The notes: generated from the letters alone by a model not told the origin. A stretch of 45,864 nt of DNA from Limnohabitans sp. (GCA_030053945.1 JASGCW010000014.1:1-45864), one strand, 5' to 3'; numbered from the stretch's first letter, positions 24,506-33,695 are shown. Numbers and translations are program-made.

Positions 24506-25282
24506 ATGAAAATTAAAATTCTATTAGCTGCTCTGTTTTTTTCAATAACTATTTCTGCTCAAAAGGCACCAGAAGCTTATCAAGCTGGAGAATGGTTAAA
24601 ATTTAGAATTCACTATGGATTGTTAAATGCTGGATTTGCAACTTTAGAATTAAAAGAAGCAACACGCAATAACAGGAAAGCACTCTATGCAGTAGGTAAT
24701 GGTTACACAACTGGTATGTCTCGTTTTTTCTTTAAAGTTGATGATGATTATCAGAGTGTTTTTGATTTAGAAACAACAAAACCTTATCAATACTTAAGAA
24801 AAATTTATGAAGGGGGTTATACAAAAAATCAAGAAGGTTTTTTTAATCAAGATAAGAATACTATTTTAGTCAAAGATTATAAAAACAAGACAGAAAAGAC
24901 AATAAATGTTACCGAAAATGTCCAAGATATTGTTTCTTCTTTTTACTATTTGAGAAATCATCCTAACATCGATAAGTTAAAACCAGGAGAATCTATTATG
25001 ATTGATATGTTTTTTGATGATGAGATTTTCAAATTCAGACTTAAATTTGTAGGTAGAGAGACAATTAGTACTAAATTTGGTAAAGCAAAAGCTATGGTTT
25101 TTAAACCTTTGGTACAATCTGGACGTGTTTTTAAAGAAGAAGAAAGTTTAACTGTCTGGATTTCGGATGATGAAAATAAAATACCACTAAGTATAAAGGC
25201 TAGTTTAGCTGTAGGTTCACTAAAAGCAGATTTAGATGGATTTAAAGGCTTGAAAAACCCCTTTATGATAATACCTGATTAA
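24506..25282 (+). CDS. DUF3108-domain periplasmic protein
   Basis: 258 residues with a signal peptide (MKIKILLAALFFSITISAQ). The mature part EWLKFRIHYGLLNAGFATLELKEAT, the Tyr/Lys-rich middle and the late GRVFKEEESLTVWISDDENKIPLSIKASLAVGSLKADL are the pattern of DUF3108, a beta-sheet-rich envelope domain of unknown function. It ends 5 bp before the tryptophan dioxygenase gene and is therefore probably co-transcribed with it; a functional link is not evident. Confidence 0.88.
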   Translation: MKIKILLAALFFSITISAQKAPEAYQAGEWLKFRIHYGLLNAGFATLELKEATRNNRKALYAVGNGYTTGMSRFFFKVDDDYQSVFDLETTKPYQYLRKIYEGGYTKNQEGFFNQDKNTILVKDYKNKTEKTINVTENVQDIVSSFYYLRNHPNIDKLKPGESIMIDMFFDDEIFKFRLKFVGRETISTKFGKAKAMVFKPLVQSGRVFKEEESLTVWISDDENKIPLSIKASLAVGSLKADLDGFKGLKNPFMIIPD

Positions 25283-25287
25283 AAGTT

Positions 25288-26211
25288 ATGAATGATTTCC
25301 AAGAATTGATCGAACAAATCGATGTAAAATATAAAAATATAAATCAGAAAACTGAAGCACACCTTGAAGGATTGTTATATGCAAAACCCATTACTTATTG
25401 GGATTATATACAAACGGATGCTCTTTTAAACTTGCAGATTCAAAGAACAACACTCCCAGACGAAAACGTTTTTATAATGTATCATCAAATAAATGAGTTG
25501 TTGTTTAAGATGATTCTTTGGGAAATCAAACAGGTGTCTTATGCTGAAACAATGACGACACAATTTTTTACAGAGCGATTAATGAGAATTAGTCGCTATT
25601 TTGATATGCTCACTACTTCTTTTGATATTATGGGTGACGGAATGGAGGTAGAACAATACATGAAATTTAGGCATACTCTCACTCCAGCAAGTGGCTTTCA
25701 AAGTGCACAATATAGACAAATTGAATTTTGTTCTACAGATTTAATAAACTTAATTGATTATAGATTTAGAGCAACTATAGATAGAAATACTCCTTATGCA
25801 CATGCTTTTGAGCATTTATATTGGCAAGCTGCCGGTAAAGATTATACAACAGGAGAAAAATCATATTTTCTGCAACAGTTTGAGGAAAAATATAAGGAAA
25901 AATTTCTTCGAACAATGGAAGAATATAATACAATTAATCTGTGGAGAAAATTTAGAGAACTCCCAGAAGCTGATCAAAAAAATCCTGAATTGATAAAAGC
26001 AATGAGACATTATGACTATACCGTAAACATTACATGGGTTATGGGACATTATAATGCAGCAAAAAAATATATAGATAACGGTAAAGGTGATGGTGAAGCA
26101 ACTGGTGGCAGTGATTGGAAAAAATATATGCATCCTAGATACCAAAGAAGAATATTTTTTCCTGAACTTTGGACAGAACAAGAGTTAGCCAATTGGGGTG
26201 AAAACGTTTAA
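25288..26211 (+). CDS. Tryptophan 2,3-dioxygenase
   Basis: 307 residues. It is a heme enzyme opening the indole ring of tryptophan to N-formylkynurenine, the first step of the kynurenine route. Seen: the distal-pocket motif MYHQINELLFKMILWE, the substrate-binding FRHTLTPASGFQSAQYRQIE, and the proximal-His region YTVNITWVMGHYNAAKKYI followed by the conserved loop GEATGGSDWKKYMHPRYQRR. The C-terminus FFPELW is also typical. It lies near hmgA and hppD, so aromatic amino-acid breakdown is clustered here; no kynureninase or kynurenine monooxygenase is in the window. Confidence 0.95.
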   Translation: MNDFQELIEQIDVKYKNINQKTEAHLEGLLYAKPITYWDYIQTDALLNLQIQRTTLPDENVFIMYHQINELLFKMILWEIKQVSYAETMTTQFFTERLMRISRYFDMLTTSFDIMGDGMEVEQYMKFRHTLTPASGFQSAQYRQIEFCSTDLINLIDYRFRATIDRNTPYAHAFEHLYWQAAGKDYTTGEKSYFLQQFEEKYKEKFLRTMEEYNTINLWRKFRELPEADQKNPELIKAMRHYDYTVNITWVMGHYNAAKKYIDNGKGDGEATGGSDWKKYMHPRYQRRIFFPELWTEQELANWGENV

Positions 26212-26219
26212 TTATCTAT

Positions 26220-27854
26220 ATGCCTTTAAAAAAAATAAATCCAACAGAAACCAATGCTTGGCAAAGGCTTCGTCAACATTTTGCAGAGATGCAATTTGTG
26301 ACGATGCAAGAAATGTTTGCTAATGATGAGAAAAGAGTTGAAAAGTTTCATATTGAATGGGATAAGTTTTTAATAGATTATTCAAAGAATAGAATTAATG
26401 AGACAACCTTAGAATTGCTTTTAGAGTTAGCTAAAGAAGTAGCACTAAAAGAAGCAATAGAATCTCAATTTAATGGTGAAAAAATTAATGAAACTGAAAA
26501 TAGAGCGGTGCTTCATACCGCATTGCGCGCAAAAATAGATGACCATATAGTTGTTGATGGAAAAAATATAGCAGAAGATGTGCAGTTTGTAAAGAACAAA
26601 ATCAAAGAATTTTCATCTAATATTATAAGCGGAAAGTTAAAGGGGTTTTCTGGTGAAAGAATTACTGATGTTGTAAATATTGGTATTGGTGGATCAGATT
26701 TAGGACCAGCAATGGTTATTGATGCACTTCAATTTTATAAGAATAATTTAAATCTACACTTTGTTTCTAATATAGATGGTGATCATCTTTTTGAAATATT
26801 GAAGCCTTTAAATCCTGAAACCACTCTATTTATTATAGTATCAAAAACTTTTACAACCCAAGAAACACTTTCAAATGCTCAAAAAATACGCGAATGGTTT
26901 CTGAAATCAGCAGCAACTGTTGATATAGAAAAACATTTTGTTGCTGTTACAGCGGCTTTTCAAAAAGCAATTGACTTTGGGATAGCAGAAGAAAACATTT
27001 TTCCAATGTGGGATTGGGTAGGAGGACGTTTTTCATTATGGAGTGCTGTAGGTTTTAGTATTTCGCTTTCTATTGGGTATGATAATTTTGAGAAACTATT
27101 AGAAGGGGCTTATAAAATGGATATACATTTTAAAAATGAGTCTTTCGATAAAAATATTCCAGTCATTTTAGCATTAATAAGTATTTGGTATAATAATTTT
27201 TATGGTGCAGAAAGTGAGGCAATAATTCCATATTCTCAGTATTTACAAAAGTTGGCTCCATATCTACAGCAATCGGTTATGGAGAGTAATGGAAAAAATG
27301 TAGGACGTGACGGTTATCCAGTTAATTACCAAACAGGAAATATTATTTGGGGTGAACCAGGGACTAATTCACAACATGCTTTTTTTCAATTAATTCATCA
27401 AGGGACTAAATTAATTCCAGCTGATTTTATAGGGTTTAAAAAATCTTTAAACGGAAACGTAAGTCATCATAATAAATTGATGTCTAATTTTTTCGCTCAG
27501 ACTGAAGCTTTACTAAAAGGTAAAACAGCATTGCAAGCAAAATCAGAATTCGATAAAAAAGTAACTGAAGCAGAAATCTCTTTTTTAGTACCTTTTAAAA
27601 CTTTTGAAGGGAATAAACCTACTAATACAATTTTGATAGATTCATTGACGCCTGAAACTTTAGGTTCACTTATCGCTATGTATGAGCATAAAATTTTTGT
27701 TCAAGGTGTGATTTGGAATATTTTTAGTTATGATCAATGGGGTGTCGAACTTGGTAAGCAATTAGCAAATTCCATATTGAATGAATTAGAAAAAGAAGAT
27801 TTTAAAACTCATGATGCTTCTACAAATTTTTTAATTTCAAAATATTTAAACTAA
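26220..27854 (+). CDS. pgi: Glucose-6-phosphate isomerase
   Basis: 544 residues, standard length. It interconverts glucose-6-phosphate and fructose-6-phosphate in the cytosol. Seen: VVNIGIGGSDLGPAMV, the phosphate-binding SKTFTTQET, PGI signature 1 (DWVGGRFSLWSAVG), the EPGTNSQHAFFQLIHQG active-site region with its His, and signature 2 (WGVELGKQLANSIL). It starts 8 bp after the tryptophan dioxygenase gene, so it is likely read from the same transcript. Confidence 0.96.
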   Translation: MPLKKINPTETNAWQRLRQHFAEMQFVTMQEMFANDEKRVEKFHIEWDKFLIDYSKNRINETTLELLLELAKEVALKEAIESQFNGEKINETENRAVLHTALRAKIDDHIVVDGKNIAEDVQFVKNKIKEFSSNIISGKLKGFSGERITDVVNIGIGGSDLGPAMVIDALQFYKNNLNLHFVSNIDGDHLFEILKPLNPETTLFIIVSKTFTTQETLSNAQKIREWFLKSAATVDIEKHFVAVTAAFQKAIDFGIAEENIFPMWDWVGGRFSLWSAVGFSISLSIGYDNFEKLLEGAYKMDIHFKNESFDKNIPVILALISIWYNNFYGAESEAIIPYSQYLQKLAPYLQQSVMESNGKNVGRDGYPVNYQTGNIIWGEPGTNSQHAFFQLIHQGTKLIPADFIGFKKSLNGNVSHHNKLMSNFFAQTEALLKGKTALQAKSEFDKKVTEAEISFLVPFKTFEGNKPTNTILIDSLTPETLGSLIAMYEHKIFVQGVIWNIFSYDQWGVELGKQLANSILNELEKEDFKTHDASTNFLISKYLN

Positions 27855-27903
27855 TTCTTTCTTTTTTTAAATAATCAATTGATTTTAAGTGTGTTGTTTT
27901 AAT

Positions 27904-27917
27904 ATATGCGTGCATAT
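27904..27917. promoter_or_regulatory. Inverted repeat ATATGC-GT-GCATAT upstream of the TonB receptor gene
   Basis: Perfect 6-bp arms with a 2-bp spacer about 50 bp upstream of the -7-like box at 27957-27964 (GAACTTTG). It could be an activator or repressor site for the receptor gene; a chance palindrome in AT-rich DNA is possible. Confidence 0.3.
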
Positions 27918-27988
27918 TATTAACATTAAATTAACAATAGAATAAAGAATTTAGAAGAACTTTGCATAAAAATTATAATCAAAATCTT

Positions 27989-30900
27989 ATGAAAAAAGTT
28001 CTAATTCTTTTTCTCTTTTTCATTTCCACTTTAGGTTTTGCGCAAGTCACTCAGTCTGCAATTTCGGGTGTTGTAAAAACAAATAAAGGTGGAACCTTGC
28101 CTGGGGCAACTGTAGTTATTATACACGAGCCAACAGGAACTAAATACTCTGCCAATACAGATTATTCGGGAGGGTATAGTATTCCTTCAATAAAACCAGG
28201 AGGACCTTATTTAGTAAAAGTAAGTTTTATAGGTTTTAAAACTTTTGAAGTAAATGAGGTTTATGCTCCTCTTGGTTCTTCAGTTACAGTAAATGCTAAT
28301 CTAGTTGACGAAACTAATACACTTCAGGAAGTTGTAGTAAAATCAACAAGAAATAGTTCTTTTTCAAAAGGTAGAACTGGTGCATCGCAACAATTTTCAA
28401 CTCGTGAAATTACTGCGGTTCCTGTTTTAGGATCTAGATCAATCAATGCTGTGACTAAATATAATGCAAATGCTGGTAGTGGAGGTTCATTTGGAGGGCA
28501 AGATTCTCGTTTAAACAATTTTACTATTGATGGTTCTGTATTTAATAATGGTTTTGGGTTAGGTTCGGACACACAAGCTGGAGGGCGAACAGGTTCTACC
28601 GCTATTTCTTTAGATGCAATTGAACAGCTACAAATAAATATTGCACCATTTGATGTTCGTCAATCAGGATTTGTTGGGTCAGGAATCAATGCTGTAACTA
28701 GAAGTGGTACTAACAAAGTTGAAGGTTCTGTTTATCATTCTTTCAGAAATAATGGTAAAAATTTCGTAGGAACAAAAGCTGGCGAAGTTGCTATTATTCC
28801 TGCAACTTTTGATGAAAAAATTTATGGTGCTCGTTTAGGATTTCCAATAGTAAAAAATAAAGTGTTTTTCTTCGGAAATATAGAAACTGTAGATAATACA
28901 AGTCCTGCTACAACTTGGACGTCAACAAATTCACCTAATCCAGGAGCTCAAATTTCTGCGCCAACTTATGATCAGATGGCTCAGCTATCTAATTTTATGC
29001 AACAAAAATTTGGTTATACTACAGGACCTTGGGAAAATTATGATGCATTAACTGCTTCTAAAAAATTCCTAGCACGTTTGGATTGGAATATTAATGACAA
29101 TCATAAATTAACTTTACGTTACGTTCATCATAATTCAAATTCTGATCAGCTTATTTCAAATTCAAACTCTTTAGGTTTTGGAAATAGAAGAACTAACGTA
29201 AATGCTATGTCATATAAAAATAGTGGTTATGTAATCCAAGATAATACACGTTCGGTTGTGTTAGAATTACATAGTAAATTATCTGAAAAATGGCATAATG
29301 AGTTTATAGGTGGTTTCGATAAACAAATTGAAAATAGAGAGTTACAAGGAGGAGGGATTTTTCCAACTTTTGATATCAAGAATCCAACTAATAATACTAC
29401 GTTTATATCTGTTGGTTTAGATCCATTTACACCAGGAAATTTGTTAGATTATTCAACGCTTCATTTCACAGATAATTTAACTCGTTATTTAGGTAAACAT
29501 ACCTTGTTGTTTGGAGCAAATTATGAGCGTTTTGTTTCAAATAATTTATTCTTTCAAGGTTCAAATGGAGTATATACGATTAGTTCTTTAAATGATTTCT
29601 ATTCGTTATTTTCAAATACTTCTGATACATATTCAAATGGATCACCAACACTAGGAGGTGTTTCTATTGCAGACCCATCAAAAATTTTAAGATTCCAATA
29701 TAGATATTCTAACTTACCTGGTGAAGCAGAACCTTGGCAAGTTTTACGTTCAAATAAATACGATGTCTATTTTCAAGATGAATATAAACCATATGAGAAT
29801 TTAAAATTATCATTTGGAGTTAGAGCTTCTAGGGTAGATTTTGACAATACCGCATTAGAAAACCCAGCTGTAACAGCAATGACTTTTGCTAATGGAGAAA
29901 AATTTAATACTGGTGAAATGCCAAAACCTCAATATTTATTTGAGCCCAGAATTGGCTTCAATCTTGATGTTAACGGGGATGCTAAAACTCAAGTTAGAGG
30001 AGGAACAGGTATTTTTACAGGAAGACCACCTCTTGTTTATTTGTCTAATCAGATTGGTAACAACGGAATGTTAACGGGGGCTATCGATGCAACTGGTGAT
30101 GATATTGTAAATAATGGTTATGGTATAACAAATAATCCTTCACAATTGCCAAAAATGCCTCAAGGAAATCCTACATATGATTTAGCTTTCTCAGCAAATA
30201 ATTTCAAGTTTCCCCAATCATGGAAGACTAACATTGCTGTAGACCAGAAACTACCATTAGGATTTGTAGGTACTATTGAAGGTATATTTAGTAAAAACAT
30301 AAATGAAGTGTTTTATTACAACGCAAATCAGGCTAATCCAGTAGGGACATTAAATGGTAATCTTAGTGGAGATAATAGACCTTATTATTCAGGTACTCAG
30401 TTTGGAAATAGAGTAAATAATAATGTGATAAATGGTATTGTATTAGCAAATTCTAATCAAGGATATTTTTATTCCACCACATTCAAGTTAGAATATCCTT
30501 ATAAAAAAGGATTGTGGGGTTCTATTGCTTATACTCACTCAAGAGCTGAAGATTTACTTTCTCCAGGCTCAACAGCATCAGGTTCTTGGACAGGAGGACG
30601 TTCAGCTTTTGGAAATAATAATCTGGCATTATCCATTTCAAATAACAATACTCCTGATCGTCTAGTTGGAATTTTAGGATATAAAATTGACTATGGTAAG
30701 AAATTAGGCGGTTCTACTTCTATTAGCTTAGGATATATTGGAGAAAAAACAAATCCTTTTTCATATACATATTCAGGTGACGTAAATGGTGATGGTATAA
30801 ATGGTAACGATTTGTTATATGTTCCTAACAAAGCTTCTGATTTACGTTTTGTGGATATCACTCAAAATGTAGGAGGTAATACTTTAGTTTTATATTCAGC

Positions 30901-31333
30901 AGCTCAACAAGCAGAAGCTTTTGACAGATATATTGATCAAGATCCATATTTGTCATCACGAAGAGGTCAATATGTAGAAAGAAATAGTAATATAATTCCT
31001 ATGTTACATAGAATAGATTTGTCGGTTACTCAAGATTTTTATATTAAGATAGCTGGACAGAAAAATGCATTCCAATTTAGAGTAGATGTGTTAAATTTCA
31101 CCAACATGTTAAATAGAAGTTGGGGTATTTCTCAAAGAGCTACAGCCTCTAACATTTTGAATGTTTCTCAAGCTCCTAGTAGCTCTAATAACTACGTTCC
31201 AGGATATACTATGGCATTACAAACGGATAATACAGGAAAAAGATTCTTAGCAAGAGATACATATCAATATAATTCATCTGTAAATGATGTTTGGCAATTA
31301 CAATTTACATTACGATATATTTTTGGTAAATAA
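27989..31333 (+). CDS. Oar-like TonB-dependent receptor
   Basis: 1114 residues from the ATG. Signal peptide MKKVLILFLFFISTLGFAQ; carboxypeptidase-regulatory-like domain (about 25-115: SGVVKTNKGGTLPGATVVI, YSIPSIKPGG); TonB plug start LQEVVVKSTR, with plug motifs LNNFTIDGSVFNNGFGLG; then a very large beta-barrel ending in YNSSVNDVWQLQFTLRYIFGK. The form matches Oar-type receptors of the Bacteroidota outer membrane, whose substrates are mostly unknown. No SusD partner follows; the downstream gene is a fasciclin lipoprotein. The longest frame starts at a TTG (27962) that overlaps the promoter-like box, so ATG 27989 is chosen. Confidence 0.92.
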   Translation: MKKVLILFLFFISTLGFAQVTQSAISGVVKTNKGGTLPGATVVIIHEPTGTKYSANTDYSGGYSIPSIKPGGPYLVKVSFIGFKTFEVNEVYAPLGSSVTVNANLVDETNTLQEVVVKSTRNSSFSKGRTGASQQFSTREITAVPVLGSRSINAVTKYNANAGSGGSFGGQDSRLNNFTIDGSVFNNGFGLGSDTQAGGRTGSTAISLDAIEQLQINIAPFDVRQSGFVGSGINAVTRSGTNKVEGSVYHSFRNNGKNFVGTKAGEVAIIPATFDEKIYGARLGFPIVKNKVFFFGNIETVDNTSPATTWTSTNSPNPGAQISAPTYDQMAQLSNFMQQKFGYTTGPWENYDALTASKKFLARLDWNINDNHKLTLRYVHHNSNSDQLISNSNSLGFGNRRTNVNAMSYKNSGYVIQDNTRSVVLELHSKLSEKWHNEFIGGFDKQIENRELQGGGIFPTFDIKNPTNNTTFISVGLDPFTPGNLLDYSTLHFTDNLTRYLGKHTLLFGANYERFVSNNLFFQGSNGVYTISSLNDFYSLFSNTSDTYSNGSPTLGGVSIADPSKILRFQYRYSNLPGEAEPWQVLRSNKYDVYFQDEYKPYENLKLSFGVRASRVDFDNTALENPAVTAMTFANGEKFNTGEMPKPQYLFEPRIGFNLDVNGDAKTQVRGGTGIFTGRPPLVYLSNQIGNNGMLTGAIDATGDDIVNNGYGITNNPSQLPKMPQGNPTYDLAFSANNFKFPQSWKTNIAVDQKLPLGFVGTIEGIFSKNINEVFYYNANQANPVGTLNGNLSGDNRPYYSGTQFGNRVNNNVINGIVLANSNQGYFYSTTFKLEYPYKKGLWGSIAYTHSRAEDLLSPGSTASGSWTGGRSAFGNNNLALSISNNNTPDRLVGILGYKIDYGKKLGGSTSISLGYIGEKTNPFSYTYSGDVNGDGINGNDLLYVPNKASDLRFVDITQNVGGNTLVLYSAAQQAEAFDRYIDQDPYLSSRRGQYVERNSNIIPMLHRIDLSVTQDFYIKIAGQKNAFQFRVDVLNFTNMLNRSWGISQRATASNILNVSQAPSSSNNYVPGYTMALQTDNTGKRFLARDTYQYNSSVNDVWQLQFTLRYIFGK

Positions 31334-31349
31334 TTAATTTAATAATATA

Positions 31350-31419
31350 CATATGAAATCGCCACTAACAACAAGTTTGTTGCAAACAAACACCAATGAA
31401 GATAAGGCGATACCATATG
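31350..31419 (+). repeat. Hairpin/short-ORF element, copy 1
   Basis: CATATG-aa-ATCGCC ... GGCGAT-ac-CATATG forms a long outer stem (31350-31363 with 31406-31419); an inner stem GTTTGTT-GCA-AACAAAC is at 31375-31391. An ATG inside the first CATATG opens a short ORF. The element is repeated 97 bp downstream. Confidence 0.7.
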
Positions 31420-31427
31420 ACAAATAA
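31353..31427 (+). CDS. Putative 24-residue peptide in repeat copy 1
   Basis: ATG at 31353 opens MKSPLTTSLLQTNTNE and continues to PYDK and a stop at 31427. Fifteen residues are identical to the peptide of copy 2, and the two base changes within that stretch are synonymous (TCG/TCA Ser, ACA/ACG Thr). It could be a leader peptide or a passive result of the duplication. Confidence 0.3.
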   Translation: MKSPLTTSLLQTNTNEDKAIPYDK

Positions 31428-31446
31428 AAAAACAAATAATTATCTA

Positions 31447-31517
31447 CATATGAAATCACCACTAACAACGAGTTTGTTGCAAACAAACACCAATGATTAA
31501 AAAGGTGAGACCATATG
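31447..31517 (+). repeat. Hairpin/short-ORF element, copy 2
   Basis: CATATG-aa-aTCACC ... GGTGAg-ac-CATATG (31447-31460 with 31504-31517) with the same inner stem. Relative to copy 1 one G-C pair is replaced by an A-T pair on both sides (TCGCC/GGCGA versus TCACC/GGTGA), keeping the stem. The 3' end differs by small insertions. Confidence 0.7.
31450..31500 (+). CDS. Putative 16-residue peptide in repeat copy 2
   Basis: ATG at 31450 encodes MKSPLTTSLLQTNTND and stops at 31498-31500, shorter than the copy-1 peptide because the sequence diverges after the shared part. It ends 45 bp before the fasciclin gene start. Confidence 0.3.
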   Translation: MKSPLTTSLLQTNTND

Positions 31518-31545
31518 TTACCTATAACAAATAAAATTTAAACAT

Positions 31546-32595
31546 ATGAAACTTAGAAATCAAATAATAAAATTTTTAGCAATTTTGTCAATAGGAATTG
31601 TTTCTATTTCTTGTGATAATGCAATTACTGAAGTAACAAAATATCCAGCAATATCAGAAATTATCAAGGCTGATTCTAATTATAGTGTTTTAGTGAAAGC
31701 TTTAGATGCGACAGCGTTATCGACAACTCTTACTAATCCTGGGTCATATACTCTATTTGCTCCATCAAATGCAGCATTTGCAGCTTACACTTCTGCAAAT
31801 TTCCCTTCAGGAATAGTAGATTCAACATTTCCTGTGGCGCCAGCAACTTTATCAACATCTCAAGTGGCAGAACTAAAAAGATTATTACAAAATCATATTT
31901 TAGGAGTTGGTACTAGAGCAAATGATTTAGTTTCGAATGCATATTCTAAAACTTTTGCTTCTGGTTCGGGTACTTCAACAACCTTAAGTATGTTTGTAAA
32001 TCAATCAGGCTCTGATTATATTATAAATGGAGGTGTTTCTAATGGAGGGGCAAAAATTACAGTTTCTGATATAGATGCAAGTAATGGAGTTGTACATTTT
32101 GTTGATGGTGTTGTGAAATTGCCTAATTTGAAAAATCATATGATTGCTAATCCTAATTTAGCTAAATTCTATGCTATTTATACAAGTACAGCAACTGGAA
32201 CATATGGTGATCAATCGGCAGTATTAGCTACATTGAGTGCAGTAGGACCAATTACAGTTTTTGCTCCAATTAATAGCACAGTTGATAGTGAAACAGCTAC
32301 AGGCGGATTTATTGCTTCTAATAATACGACAGCTAATGTTTCTAAAATTTTAAGATACCATATGACAAATGGTAATCTAACGGCTTCTTCAGGGACATCT
32401 TGGGCATCAGCTGATGCTACAATTACTACTATGGCTGCTACAAGTCAGCAATTTAAAATTGCAGGTGGTACTTTAAAAATAAGTGAATTGCCAGTAATTT
32501 CAGTTGCTTCAAGTAATATTAAAACTGTTAATATTCAAACAACTAATGGTGTGATTCATATCGTTGATAGAGTTTTGAGACCTGTTTTACCATAG
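31546..32595 (+). CDS. Fasciclin (FAS1) domain lipoprotein
   Basis: 349 residues. The N-terminal signal ends in VSISC, with Cys23 as the likely lipidated residue. Two FAS1 domains follow: about 33-195 (SVLVKALDATALSTTL, GSYTLFAPSNAAFAAY, HFVDGVVKLP) and about 200-349 (ILRYHMTNG, GVIHIVDRVLRPVLP). FAS1 proteins are cell-surface adhesion modules. The gene follows the TonB receptor and the twin hairpin element; no separate promoter is evident, so the element may lie in a shared transcript. Terminator follows. Confidence 0.9.
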   Translation: MKLRNQIIKFLAILSIGIVSISCDNAITEVTKYPAISEIIKADSNYSVLVKALDATALSTTLTNPGSYTLFAPSNAAFAAYTSANFPSGIVDSTFPVAPATLSTSQVAELKRLLQNHILGVGTRANDLVSNAYSKTFASGSGTSTTLSMFVNQSGSDYIINGGVSNGGAKITVSDIDASNGVVHFVDGVVKLPNLKNHMIANPNLAKFYAIYTSTATGTYGDQSAVLATLSAVGPITVFAPINSTVDSETATGGFIASNNTTANVSKILRYHMTNGNLTASSGTSWASADATITTMAATSQQFKIAGGTLKISELPVISVASSNIKTVNIQTTNGVIHIVDRVLRPVLP

Positions 32596-32617
32596 TATTT
32601 TTTAAAGATTATAAATT

Positions 32618-32647
32618 TAAACCACGCTTAAAGACGTGGTTTTTTTT
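32618..32647 (+). terminator. Intrinsic terminator of the fasciclin gene
   Basis: AAACCACG / CGTGGTTT with an 8-nt loop, then T-run. Confidence 0.85.
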
Positions 32648-32649
32648 GT

Positions 32650-32657
32650 TATATTTG
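32650..32657 (+). promoter_or_regulatory. -7 box (TATATTTG) of the membrane-protein gene
   Basis: Perfect TAnnTTTG match 20 bp before ATG 32678. It lies after the longest-frame GTG (32636), which is inside the upstream terminator, so the later ATG is the real start. Confidence 0.6.
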
Positions 32658-32677
32658 TTATAACTAAAACTTACAAA

Positions 32678-33100
32678 ATGTACGAATTTATTCAGAAATT
32701 TCATTCAGGTTGGGCTTATGTTGCCTTGTTATTACTTGTATTTGCTGTGCTAAATGCAGTTATTGGGTTTAATTCAAAAAAAGAATTTGGACCAAAAGAT
32801 TTTAAACTTTCATTATTCGGATTAATTGGAACTCATATTCAATTATTAGTTGGTTTGATATTGTATTTTGTATCGCCTTTAGGACATAGTGGTTTAGCTC
32901 AAATGAGTGATTCAGCAATGAGAAAAACAGCTTTAGAGCATCCGTTAACGATTTTAATTGCTGTAGCTTTAATCACTATAGGTTGGTCAAAACATAAAAA
33001 AATAGATGAATCAAATACTAAATTCAAAACCATTATGACTTTTTATGGATTAGGATTGATTCTTATCTTAAGCAGAATTCCTTGGAATTTATGGTTCTAA
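32678..33100 (+). CDS. Small four-helix membrane protein (cytochrome b-like annotation)
   Basis: 140 residues from the chosen ATG. Four hydrophobic helices are seen: WAYVALLLLVFAVLNAVIG, LSLFGLIGTHIQLLVGLILYFV, LTILIAVALITIGW and IMTFYGLGLILILSRIPW. Histidines lie at HSGW, THIQ and EHPL, which could bind heme, and related flavobacterial proteins are often labelled cytochrome b, though I know of no experimental proof. It has its own promoter and terminator. Confidence 0.75.
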   Translation: MYEFIQKFHSGWAYVALLLLVFAVLNAVIGFNSKKEFGPKDFKLSLFGLIGTHIQLLVGLILYFVSPLGHSGLAQMSDSAMRKTALEHPLTILIAVALITIGWSKHKKIDESNTKFKTIMTFYGLGLILILSRIPWNLWF

Positions 33101-33107
33101 AATATCT

Positions 33108-33140
33108 AAAAAGCCCTCTTTAGGGCTTTTCGTTTTTTTT
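33108..33140 (+). terminator. Intrinsic terminator of the membrane-protein gene
   Basis: AAAAAGCCCT / AGGGCTTTT with a CTTT loop and a long T-run interrupted by CG. Confidence 0.85.
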
Positions 33141-33185
33141 AGGCAAGGTATTTGTTATTTCGTGATTGTAAAAAAATAAAATACT

Positions 33186-33695
33186 ATGATAAACAGGTTT
33201 TTATTAGGTGTATTCACAATTGTTGCATCTTGGTTGACTTCAAATTTTTCTTTTACAAAATTTGAAAAGCAATCATTTAAGTCACGAATAGAACAAGACA
33301 CTGTTAAGAAAGTTAGTATTCAAGATACTATAAAAAAAGATACCGTTGTAGTTGATAGTTTATCTGTAGAAGAAGGACTGTATAATTATAAATTATATAA
33401 AAAGAGTGGGATTGCTTCCTATTATGCTAACAAATTTAATGGAAGAAGAACTGCAAGCGGTGAACGTTTTTATAATAATAAATTTACAGCAGCTCATAAA
33501 AGACTCCCCTTCGGAACTAAAGTTCGAGTGACAAATTTACGTAATGGTCGCACAGTAATTGTTAAAATCAATGATAGAGGGCCACATCATAAAAAACGTG
33601 AAATAGATTTGTCTCGTAAGGCTTTTATGTACCTTGCAACTAATAAAAGAGGCGGCGAAATGCGGGTAAAAATTGAAGTGGCAATAAAAAAATAA
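33186..33695 (+). CDS. RlpA-family septal-ring lytic transglycosylase
   Basis: 169 residues. An N-terminal hydrophobic segment (about 4-20, signal peptide or anchor) is followed by a low-complexity linker rich in D/T/V/K, then the double-psi beta-barrel (about 74-169): [47 protein letters not shown] and IDLSRKAF. These are the RlpA core motifs including the conserved Asp of NDRGP. RlpA cleaves peptidoglycan strands lacking stem peptides at the septum. No SPOR domain is present. Its stop codon directly abuts that of the convergent CYTH gene with no space for a terminator. Confidence 0.9.
   Translation: MINRFLLGVFTIVASWLTSNFSFTKFEKQSFKSRIEQDTVKKVSIQDTIKKDTVVVDSLSVEEGLYNYKLYKKSGIASYYANKFNGRRTASGERFYNNKFTAAHKRLPFGTKVRVTNLRNGRTVIVKINDRGPHHKKREIDLSRKAFMYLATNKRGGEMRVKIEVAIKK

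Noticed and set aside
25861..26181. 106-codon open frame on the minus strand inside tryptophan dioxygenase
   Set aside because: Cys/Phe/Ile-rich composition typical of the antisense of an AT-rich gene; the plus-strand enzyme is certain.
31350..31517. Integron attC-like sites
   Set aside because: The stems do not show the required R core pairs (GTTRRRY / RYYYAAC) in the right places and there is no integrase nearby.
32636..32677. 14-codon extension of the small membrane protein
   Set aside because: It begins inside the fasciclin terminator and covers the TATATTTG promoter box.
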